Below are positions 1 through 5,208 of a stretch of DNA of 6,156 nt, one piece after another. The position numbers were made by a program, and so were the translations under genes. The DNA comes from a bacterium (lineage in GTDB: Bacteria > Patescibacteriota > Minisyncoccia > Phycocordibacterales > Phycocordibacteraceae): NCBI GenBank assembly GCA_021802795.1, contig JAJZRH010000035.1, positions 1 through 6,156 on the forward strand, read 5' to 3'. The notes below the pieces were generated by a model, which did no database searches, was not told the DNA's origin, and was given only the letters and a program-made list of their open reading frames with translations. The first letter of the stretch is position 1, and the number at the start of each line of letters is the position of its first letter.

Positions 1-403
1 GGTTTGAACTGTTCCCTTCAGTGGGGTAACGAACGCAACCCCCGTTGTCTGTTGCCTATATGGCCAGGCGAGACTGCTCCCTCACGGGAGAGGAAGGTGG
101 GGATGACGCCAGATCAGCATGTCCCTCTGATACCTTGGGCTGCACGCATAATACAATGGGCGGTACAACAGGTTGCAATGCCGTAAGGCGGAGCCAATCC
201 TTATAAAACCGCCCCCAGTACGGATTGAGGTCTGCAACCGACCTCATGAAGCCGGAATTGCTAGTAATCGCAGGTCAGCTAAACTGCGGTGAATACGTTC
301 TCGAGTCTTGTACTCACCGCCCGTCAAGTCAAGGGAGTTGGGGGTGCCCGAAGGACTGCCTTGCGCAGTACTACGGCAAATTCAATGACAAGGACTAAGT
401 CGT
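1..403 (+). rRNA. rrs: 16S rRNA, 3' domain, exon 1 (5' end outside window)
   Basis: This is the 3' part of a small-subunit rRNA gene, beginning near E. coli position 1070. Recognisable conserved blocks are AACGAACGCAACCC (28-41), GGTGGGGATGACG (96-108), TGCTAGTAATCGCAG (259-273), GCGGTGAATACGTTC (287-301) and CACCGCCCGTCA (315-326). The exon ends in AAGTCGT (397-403), which are E. coli A1492 to U1498, including the decoding-site adenines at 397 and 398. C1402, the RsmI target, is position 320. The gene is divergent. A1396 is T at 314, and the stretch from C1402 to A1492 is 77 nt apart against 90 in E. coli, so helix 44 is about 13 nt shorter. The gene is cut by a group I intron immediately after U1498. 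The divergence suits a Patescibacteria lineage, but that assignment is inferred. Confidence 0.96.
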
Positions 404-1168
404 TGGTGCATACTGCACCGGTTGCGACGCTTGGGAGTAATCCCTCGAAAAATTAAATTGGCTATATGCTGGAAGACCTGTGAATCCCGCGCTACGAGGT
501 ATAATAAAAATATGCCCGTGACAATGCGTCGGGTGCAGAAAATCAGCAGGGAAGTCGTAATTGACCCCTCAGAGACTACACGCCGATCGCCGTTTCAGTC
601 GAAGCCTGAAATCAAGGCCTATCTGCAAGGTGCGCTTCACGATGCGTATCGTCGCCAGAATCGCATTCGGTTTTCCCAAAAAGGAACCGAATGGTTAACG
701 GTTCTAAAAGACCTTCTGAGTCATCTCGGCAATAAGTCGTGGATGTATCGAGAAGGTAAGCGCGACGTATACGATCTTGAAACGACCGCCGCATTTCTTG
801 ATTTCAAGTTCGACCCTCTGTCTCTCAAAACAAGTGAAGAAAAAGCGGCCTATATACGCGGTTTCTTTGATGCAGAAGGAGGTATTCCGCACAATCGGGA
901 CGCTTCACTCTACATACAACTTGTTCAGAAAGATCGAGACAAGATGCAGAAACTTAAAGAAATACTTCAGAGTCTGGATATAAAAACCGGCGTACTCCAT
1001 AATCCGAGTTACCGTGTTGATCCAAATTACTGGCGCTGTTTCGTGAGTACAGCATCGCATGCAGACTTTGCGCGTATTGTCGGGTCATGGCACCCGATAA
1101 AACGAATGCGGTTTGAAGAACGGATGATGATATAGTCCATGCCTCATAGCGATATGAGGGGAACACAG
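404..1168 (+). mobile_element. Group I self-splicing intron in 16S rRNA (after U1498)
   Basis: The intron interrupts the universal AAGTCGT|AACAAGG sequence. The guide G421-C428 (GTTGCGAC) pairs with the joined exons GTCGT|AAC over 8 bp, with the expected U403-G424 wobble at the 5' splice site and G1168 as the terminal guanosine. Other pairings I can draw are: a P1 extension 405-410/414-419; P2 GGGA-GTAA-TCCC (433-444); P3 457-462/582-587 (6 bp with one wobble); P4 468-471/544-547; a P6 hairpin around 549-567; P7 GACTA (574-578) with TAGTC (1133-1137); P8 590-595/1118-1123; and P9 CCTCATA-GCGA-TATGAGG (1142-1159). The conserved Q (AATCAGCAGG), R (TCAGAGACTACA) and S (GATATAGTCC) core segments are present. 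The core resembles introns I know from organelle and CPR rRNA genes, perhaps subgroup IB. Loop 8 carries a LAGLIDADG endonuclease gene, so the intron is probably mobile. Confidence 0.95.
512..1135 (+). CDS. LAGLIDADG homing endonuclease in the intron
   Basis: This 207-aa protein probably cuts intronless 16S genes at the AAGTCGT|AACAAGG site to spread the intron. It has two LAGLIDADG-type segments about 75 residues apart. The second, IRGFFDAEGG (residues 115-124), is canonical. The first, YLQGALHDAYRR (37-48), is degenerate. The C-terminal part has conserved-looking stretches, IQLVQKDRDKMQKLKEIL, DPNYWRCFVSTASHADFA and GSWHP, as in LAGLIDADG proteins I know from CPR rRNA introns. The frame is open as far back as 389, but a TTG at 422 lies in the ribozyme guide and is unlikely as a start. 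I chose ATG 512, which has GAGG at 496-499 about 12 nt upstream; ATG 524 is the alternative. The first 25 or so codons read through P4, P6, P7 and P3, and the TAG stop (1133-1135) is part of P7. Whether the first motif still supports cutting cannot be told from sequence. Confidence 0.9.
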   Translation: MPVTMRRVQKISREVVIDPSETTRRSPFQSKPEIKAYLQGALHDAYRRQNRIRFSQKGTEWLTVLKDLLSHLGNKSWMYREGKRDVYDLETTAAFLDFKFDPLSLKTSEEKAAYIRGFFDAEGGIPHNRDASLYIQLVQKDRDKMQKLKEILQSLDIKTGVLHNPSYRVDPNYWRCFVSTASHADFARIVGSWHPIKRMRFEERMMI

Positions 1169-1212
1169 AACAAGGCACGGGTAGCGGAAGCTGTTCGTGG
1201 AACATATCCAAA
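1169..1212 (+). rRNA. rrs: 16S rRNA exon 2 (3' end, helix 45 and 3' tail)
   Basis: The exon aligns gap-free to E. coli 1499-1542. It begins AACAAGG. Helix 45 is intact: C1176-C1185 pairs with G1190-G1199 (10 bp with three G-U wobbles) around a GGAA loop at 1186-1189, whose adenines match the KsgA targets A1518 and A1519. The tail GGAACATATCCAAA (1199-1212) replaces the usual GGAACACCTCCTTT. Relative to E. coli the changes are C1535 to T, C1536 to A, and U1540 and U1541 to A. The anti-Shine-Dalgarno core is therefore altered. The 3' boundary is set by alignment only; the mature end is not known. A search for the usual CACCTCC tail would miss this exon. Confidence 0.87.
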
Positions 1213-1409
1213 TTGGAATCGCTATTGCCCGAAAGGCGTAGCATGTCGATGTAATTCGCAAGAATTACGAGAGATAGCATTCGTCTCTAAACGATGCTCG
1301 GAAGCCGGATAACGTAACCCGGTGGCGGTCGAGGCGCTCATATGACGCCTCGACCGGGACAGAATAGGCGGAACAAAAGAGCGCACAGCAACATCTTTTC
1401 AATACTCAA
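1213..1409 (+). other. Structured spacer after 16S, no coding gene seen
   Basis: This non-coding stretch contains four stem-loops on the rRNA strand: GCTA..GCC / GGC..TAGC (1221-1242); GTAATTC-GCAA-GAATTAC (1251-1268), 7 bp with a GCAA tetraloop; AGCATTCGT / ACGATGCT (1276-1298) with one bulged T; and GGTCGAGGCG / CGCCTCGACC (1327-1355), a perfect 10-bp stem. In the last case CCC (1318-1320) could also pair with GGG (1356-1358), competing with an alternative CCCGGT/ACCGGG pairing. The hairpins may guide maturation of the 16S 3' end, or part of the region could be a separate small RNA. I recognise no RNA family here. Confidence 0.55.
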
Positions 1410-1438
1410 AAAAACACCCCGAAAGGGTGTTTTTGTTT
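1410..1438 (+). terminator. Rho-independent terminator of the 16S transcript
   Basis: AAAAACACCC (1410-1419) pairs with GGGTGTTTTT (1425-1434) around CGAAA, followed by GTTT. The stem has a G+C top and a T-rich tail. It ends the 16S transcription unit before the tRNA. The A-run on the left arm would also let it work weakly on the other strand. Confidence 0.9.
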
Positions 1439-1462
1439 GAGGTGGAAACACAAAGGGATTTT

Positions 1463-1471
1463 TGCTAGAAT
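1463..1471 (+). promoter_or_regulatory. Extended -10 promoter for tRNA-Ile and the downstream genes
   Basis: TGCTAGAAT is an extended -10 element (TG, one base, then TAGAAT at 1466-1471). It lies 8 nt before the tRNA, so transcription would start at or just before G1480. A possible weak -35, TGGAAA (1444-1449), sits 16 bp upstream. The promoter follows the terminator directly, which fits an independent transcription unit. Confidence 0.5.
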
Positions 1472-1479
1472 CGACAAAT

Positions 1480-1555
1480 GCGTGTGTAGCTCAGTTGGTA
1501 GAGCATCCGCCTGATACGCGGACGGTCCCAGGTTCGAATCCTGGCACACGCACCA
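1480..1555 (+). tRNA. ileT: tRNA-Ile (anticodon GAT), CCA encoded
   Basis: A complete 76-nt cloverleaf can be drawn: acceptor GCGTGTG/CACACGC, D stem GCTC/GAGC, anticodon stem TCCGC/GCGGA with loop CTGATAC (anticodon GAT), variable loop CGGTC, T stem CCAGG/CCTGG with loop TTCGAAT, discriminator A1552 and encoded CCA at 1553-1555. It decodes AUC and AUU. This isoacceptor is typical of the 16S-23S spacer, but here it stands after a terminator and no 23S follows. The final A of CCA is also the first base of the next gene's ATG. The symbol is tentative. Confidence 0.97.
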
Positions 1556-1842
1556 TGGATTTCCTCTCGTCTGTTCCGGCCTGGAAACTTGGACTCTATT
1601 TCATCGTAGCGATCTGCCAGGATTTCGTCCTGACGCTTAATTGGCGTGCGATCGCCAAGGAAAAGGTCCTGATGGCGGTGACAACGAGCTTCATCATCTC
1701 GCTGCTTTCTTTCTGGGTTCTGTACAACATTCTCGCGGATCTGGACCAGAACCGGAGTCTCATTTCTGTTGTCGTGTACGCGGCAGGTATCGCCACGGGC
1801 ACGTTCCTCGGGATGAAATTCAAGCTAAAGGAATCTATATAA
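1555..1842 (+). CDS. Small membrane protein, DUF5698/UPF0316-like N-terminal domain
   Basis: This 95-aa protein has three likely membrane helices at about residues 10-28, 38-60 and 68-88, short charged loops (RAIAKEK, ADLDQNR) and a basic C-terminal end (KFKLKES). The last helix, with YAAGIATGTFLGMKF, resembles the membrane part of UPF0316/DUF5698 proteins, which normally continue into a cytoplasmic domain that is absent here. The family match is from memory and the function is unknown. The ATG start overlaps the tRNA CCA end, leaving no room for a ribosome-binding site other than the tRNA T arm. The next in-frame ATG (residue 40) would remove the first helix, so ATG 1555 is preferred. The stop is 2 nt before murD, so the gene is probably the first cistron of the mur block. 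Confidence 0.75.
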   Translation: MDFLSSVPAWKLGLYFIVAICQDFVLTLNWRAIAKEKVLMAVTTSFIISLLSFWVLYNILADLDQNRSLISVVVYAAGIATGTFLGMKFKLKESI

Positions 1843-1844
1843 GC

Positions 1845-3155
1845 ATGGACGCCTCCTCACATTTCCGCGGTAAGAAAATAACCGTGATGGGGCTTGGGCT
1901 TCTCGGTCGCGGGGTCGGAGACGCAAAATACCTCGCCGAGTGCGGGGCGGAGCTCATTGTGACCGACCTGAAATCAAGGGAGGAATTAGCGGACTCGGTG
2001 GCGCAACTGGAATCATTTTCGAACATCACGTTCGTTTTCGGCGAGCATCGGTTGGAGGATTTCCGCGACCGCGATTTTATTTTGAAAGCCGCCGGCGTAC
2101 CGCTTGATTCACCATATATCGCGGAAGCGAAGAAGAACGGTATACCGGTCCGGATGAGTGCGGATCTCTTTGCGGAGATTTCCGGCATCGTCTGCGTCGG
2201 CATCACCGGCACGCGCGGCAAGTCCACGGTGGCGCACATGCTCCACGCCATACTGAAAGAGGCGAAGAAGCCGGTGCTCATCGGCGGGAATGTGCGCGGC
2301 GTCTCCACACTCGCGCTTCTCAGAGAGGCGACACTGGAACATATCGCAGTGCTCGAGCTCGATTCGTGGCAATTGCAGGGCTGGGGAGAGGCGCAGATGA
2401 GTCCGCACATCGCCGTCTTCACGACGCTCTATCCGGACCACCTCAACTATTATCATGATGACTTGGACGCGTATCTCGCCGATAAGGCGCACATTTTTCT
2501 CTACCAGAGCGAGGAAGATACGCTCATCCTCGGCAAGCAGTGCGCGCCGACCATCATTGATAAGTACGGCGAGCGCATTGAATCGAAAACGCTTGTTGCG
2601 GATACGCTGAAGCTTCCGGACACCTGGACGCTCGCTATACCCGGACTCCATAATCGCTACGACGCCGCACTCGCGCTCGTGGCCGCCCGCGCGCTTGATG
2701 TACCCGACGACGTGAGCCGCCGCGCGCTTGCCGCCTTTGCGGGCGTGCCGGGGCGGCTTGAACTCTTGCGCGAAGTGAACGGCGTGAAGATATACAACGA
2801 CACGACGGCGACCACGCCCGAGGCGACCCTGGCTGCGCTCGCCGCGCTCGACCCAGCGCACACGGTGCTGATCGCCGGCGGTACCGATAAGGGTCTTGAT
2901 ATGAATGAGCTTCTCCTGAAGCTCGGGGAGGTAAAGCGGGTCATTCTGCTCGCCGGCACCGGCACAAGCCGGGTGCTCGAATTTCTGCCCAACGCCTCCG
3001 TTTTCGACGACCTTGAGAAAGCGGTGCGCGAAGCATTTGCCGCAACGGAGCCGGGCGACACGCTCCTTTTCTCACCGGCGTTCACCTCATTCGGCATGTT
3101 CAAGAACGAGTTTGATCGCGGCGACCAATTTACTGCTATCGTGAAGGCGTTATGA
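1845..3155 (+). CDS. murD: UDP-N-acetylmuramoyl-L-alanine--D-glutamate ligase (MurD)
   Basis: This 436-aa protein (E. coli MurD has 438) adds D-glutamate to UDP-MurNAc-L-Ala in the cytoplasm, using ATP, in the second amino-acid step of peptidoglycan precursor synthesis. The N-terminal Rossmann domain has GLGLLGRG (16-23). The ATP-binding P-loop is GITGTRGKST (119-128). The central domain has LELDSWQL and PDHLNYY, which match the family's ELSSFQL and DHMDRY. The C-terminal domain has NDTTATTPEATLAAL, IAGGTDKG and FSPAFTSFGMFKNEFDRG. The P-loop has Arg124 where E. coli has Asn (GTNGKST). ATG 1845 is chosen because the Rossmann strand follows within 12 residues; the longer open frame upstream overlaps the previous gene out of frame. 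AAGGA lies about 12 nt before the start. The stop overlaps murC as ATGA. Confidence 0.95.
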   Translation: MDASSHFRGKKITVMGLGLLGRGVGDAKYLAECGAELIVTDLKSREELADSVAQLESFSNITFVFGEHRLEDFRDRDFILKAAGVPLDSPYIAEAKKNGIPVRMSADLFAEISGIVCVGITGTRGKSTVAHMLHAILKEAKKPVLIGGNVRGVSTLALLREATLEHIAVLELDSWQLQGWGEAQMSPHIAVFTTLYPDHLNYYHDDLDAYLADKAHIFLYQSEEDTLILGKQCAPTIIDKYGERIESKTLVADTLKLPDTWTLAIPGLHNRYDAALALVAARALDVPDDVSRRALAAFAGVPGRLELLREVNGVKIYNDTTATTPEATLAALAALDPAHTVLIAGGTDKGLDMNELLLKLGEVKRVILLAGTGTSRVLEFLPNASVFDDLEKAVREAFAATEPGDTLLFSPAFTSFGMFKNEFDRGDQFTAIVKAL

Positions 3156-4438
3156 AAAAGGTCCACTTCATCGGTATCGGGGGCATCGGCATGAGCGCGC
3201 TTGCGCAGTACTACAAGGATCAGGGAGCCGTCGTGTCGGGTTCCGACCGGGACCCGAGCCAGAAAGTTCACGACATGCTCGCAAAGCGCGGCATTACCGT
3301 TGCAGTCGGGCATAGTCCTGAGATTGTTCCGATCGATGCCGAACTCGTTGTGTACAGCGATGCGGTCGTTGAAGGCTCCGAAGGATTTGTTGAGCGTATT
3401 CGCGCTCGCGAGCTCGGCATTAAAGAACAGTCGTACTTTGAAGCGCTTGGCGACGTTTCAAAAGAAAAGCGAACCGTTGCGGTTGCAGGGACGCACGGCA
3501 AGACGACGACGACCGGCATGCTTGCAAAGATATTGAAGGACGCGGGCGCGTCGCCGACGGCGATTGTAGGCTCCATCGTGAAGGATTTCGGTTCTAATTA
3601 TCTGCACGGGGATTCGGATATTTTCGTAGTTGAAGCGGATGAGTTCCGCGCGCATTTGCTCCACCTCTCGCCGAAGGTGCTTGTGGTGAACAATCTTGAA
3701 TGGGACCACACCGATTTCTACCCTTCGCTCGGTGCTATGCAGGAGACGTTTAAAAAAGCGGTTGAGGCCGTTCCGACGGATGGCGCTATCGTGACTAACC
3801 CGAGCAATCCGAATATCGCTCCGCTTCTCGCAAACGCGAAAGCGAAAGTCGTTGATTACACAAAAGAGCCGGCCTATGAGTTGCGCCTGCCCGGAGAGTT
3901 CAACCAGATGAATGCACGCGCCGCCGCTGCAGCAGCGCGGGCCGCATTTCCGCAGATCGAGGACACTATCATATATGATAGTCTTTCTAATTTTCAGGGG
4001 ACGTGGCGGAGGTTTGAATACAAAGGAAAGACCGCGCGCGGCGCTGATGTGTACGACGACTATGCGCACCACCCGACGGCGGTAAAGGAGACGCTTCACG
4101 CGCTCCGCGCAAAGGCGAAGGGCAAGATATTCGTCGCGTTCCACCCGCACCTCTACAGCCGCACCAAGGACCTCCTGGAAGAGTTTGCAACTGCTTTTAC
4201 CGATGCGGATGAAGTGCTCATTGCGCCCATCTACGCCGCGCGCGAAGTTGATGATGGCTCAATCTCCAGCGCGATACTCGCAGAGCGCATCAGCCGGAGC
4301 GGCGTGTCCGCCCGCACCGCGACTTTCGCAGAGATAGAAAAAGCACTCGCCGAGGAACCGGGTCCGGAGGACGTCGTTATGACCATGGGCGCGGGCGATA
4401 TCTACAAAGTCGCTGATGCGCTCGTCGCTCAAAAATAA
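3152..4438 (+). CDS. murC: UDP-N-acetylmuramate--L-alanine ligase (MurC)
   Basis: This 428-aa protein is shorter than E. coli MurC (491). It joins L-alanine to UDP-MurNAc, the step just before MurD. The N-terminal nucleotide-binding motif is HFIGIGGIGMSALA (5-18). The ATP P-loop is GTHGKTTTT (113-121), as in MurC and Mpl. The middle domain has VVEADEFRAHLLHLSP and NNLEWDHTDFY. The C-terminal domain has FQGTWRRFEY, VYDDYAHHPTAVKETL, FHPHLYSRTKDLL and MGAGDIYKV, all characteristic of the family. Mpl, the recycling ligase, is the alternative, but pairing with murD favours MurC. The ATG overlaps the murD stop (ATGA at 3152-3155), and GAAGG lies about 5 nt upstream inside murD, which suggests coupled translation. 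Confidence 0.93.
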   Translation: MKKVHFIGIGGIGMSALAQYYKDQGAVVSGSDRDPSQKVHDMLAKRGITVAVGHSPEIVPIDAELVVYSDAVVEGSEGFVERIRARELGIKEQSYFEALGDVSKEKRTVAVAGTHGKTTTTGMLAKILKDAGASPTAIVGSIVKDFGSNYLHGDSDIFVVEADEFRAHLLHLSPKVLVVNNLEWDHTDFYPSLGAMQETFKKAVEAVPTDGAIVTNPSNPNIAPLLANAKAKVVDYTKEPAYELRLPGEFNQMNARAAAAAARAAFPQIEDTIIYDSLSNFQGTWRRFEYKGKTARGADVYDDYAHHPTAVKETLHALRAKAKGKIFVAFHPHLYSRTKDLLEEFATAFTDADEVLIAPIYAAREVDDGSISSAILAERISRSGVSARTATFAEIEKALAEEPGPEDVVMTMGAGDIYKVADALVAQK

Positions 4439-4439
4439 T

Positions 4440-5120
4440 ATGGGAACGCTCTCCATTGTCGCCACGCCGATAGGGAATCTGGAAGACATCACGCTCCGCG
4501 CCCTGCGGACGCTCAAAGAATGCGACGTCATTTACGCCGAAGACACGCGCGTTATTTCAAAATTGCTCGCGCGCTATGAAATAAAAAAGCCGCTCCAGCG
4601 GCTGGATGCGGTGACGGAAGCGAAGAAAGCGGACGAGGTCATTGAACGGCTCGAAGCGGGGGAGCGCGTCGCGTTCGTCTCGGACGCGGGCACTCCGGGC
4701 ATTTCCGATCCGGGTGCGCGGCTGGTCAAAGCGGTGCGGGAACGCGCACCGTCGGCGACTGTTGAAGCGATACCGGGAGCCTCCGCGCTCACGGCCGCGC
4801 TTTCTATCGCAGGGATGGATTCAAACGGCTTCACCTTCCTCGGATTTTTGCCGCACAAGAAGGGCCGCCAGACCGCGCTCAAAGGCATTGCGGTGAGCGA
4901 GCTGCCGGTCGTCCTCTACGAATCGCCGCACCGCATCTTGAAGCTTCTTGAGGAACTCGCGATGCTCAAGTTGTCGCGCGTCACCATCGCACGCGAGCTC
5001 ACGAAAATGCATGAAGAAGTTGTCTCGGGGAATGCGGAAGAAATACAGGCGCATTTTGCCGCACATCCGGACGCCGTGCGGGGAGAATTTGTGGTTATTA
5101 TTGAAGCGAAGCGGAAATAG
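4440..5120 (+). CDS. rsmI: 16S rRNA (cytidine1402-2'-O)-methyltransferase (RsmI)
   Basis: This 226-aa SAM-dependent tetrapyrrole-methylase-fold enzyme puts a 2'-O-methyl group on C1402 at the 16S decoding site; the target base is position 320 of this window. Motifs are LSIVATPIGNLEDIT (4-18), YAEDTR (32-37), FVSDAGTPGISDPG (79-92), AIPGASALTAAL, FLGFLPHKKGRQ, YESPHRI and ARELTKMHEEVVSG. E. coli RsmI has 286 residues; the C-terminal helical extension is missing here. The usual YHEHN-type segment after the first methylase domain reads RLDAVTEAKK (about 54-63) and lacks histidine. ATG 4440 lies one base after the murC stop and immediately before the conserved N-terminus. No Shine-Dalgarno sequence is visible, so it probably relies on ribosomes arriving from murC. 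Confidence 0.95.
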   Translation: MGTLSIVATPIGNLEDITLRALRTLKECDVIYAEDTRVISKLLARYEIKKPLQRLDAVTEAKKADEVIERLEAGERVAFVSDAGTPGISDPGARLVKAVRERAPSATVEAIPGASALTAALSIAGMDSNGFTFLGFLPHKKGRQTALKGIAVSELPVVLYESPHRILKLLEELAMLKLSRVTIARELTKMHEEVVSGNAEEIQAHFAAHPDAVRGEFVVIIEAKRK

Positions 5121-5125
5121 TAACC

Positions 5126-5137
5126 ACCCTGTTAAAT
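5126..5137 (+). repeat. Left outer inverted repeat of the transposase unit
   Basis: ACCCTGTTAAAT is the exact reverse complement of ATTTAACAGGGT at 5917-5928. Together they bracket the palindromes and the transposase gene, giving a unit of about 803 bp. It starts 5 nt after the rsmI stop. Confidence 0.6.
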
Positions 5138-5157
5138 CCCTTCAAGTCGACACATGT

Positions 5158-5196
5158 CCACCTGTGTACATAGGACTGTCCTATGTACACAGGTGG
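5158..5196. repeat. 39-bp perfect palindrome upstream of the transposase
   Basis: Two 19-bp arms pair perfectly around T5177 (left arm CCACCTGTGTACATAGGAC). The inner core from 5167 to 5187 recurs exactly downstream at 5862-5882. A second, competing 8-bp inverted repeat, ACATGTCC (5152-5159) with GGACATGT (5218-5225), encloses it. The right arm contains AGGTGG (5191-5196), the only visible ribosome-binding site for the transposase, so folding of the RNA would hide it. REP-associated transposases are known to act on such hairpins. Confidence 0.93.
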
Positions 5197-5208
5197 TATG
5201 ATGATGCT

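Noticed and set aside
422..511. Longer endonuclease start at TTG 422
   Set aside because: TTG 422 lies in the guide sequence, and the extra residues would be encoded by P2, P3 and P4. No ribosome-binding site is present, and ATG 512 has one.
954..1280. Reverse-strand frame across the intron 3' end and 16S exon 2
   Set aside because: It crosses the ribozyme core, the splice site and helix 45, all explained on the plus strand.
1327..1355. The GGTCGAGGCG hairpin as a rho-independent terminator
   Set aside because: The stem is strong but no T-run follows; a proper terminator lies at 1410-1438.
1641..1844. Longer N-terminus for MurD
   Set aside because: It would overlap the membrane protein gene almost completely in another frame and put 68 unrelated residues before the Rossmann domain.
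2109..2861. Long open frame on the reverse strand (250 codons)
   Set aside because: It lies wholly inside murD, whose motifs are clear along its whole length, and its sequence shows no recognisable domain. It is a by-product of GC-rich codon use.
3458..4150. Reverse-strand open frame (230 codons)
   Set aside because: It is antisense to murC, and its Arg/Val-rich composition is typical of a shadow frame.
4948..5208. Longer N-terminus for the transposase
   Set aside because: It would overlap the end of rsmI and read through the palindrome; conserved residues begin only after ATG 5209.
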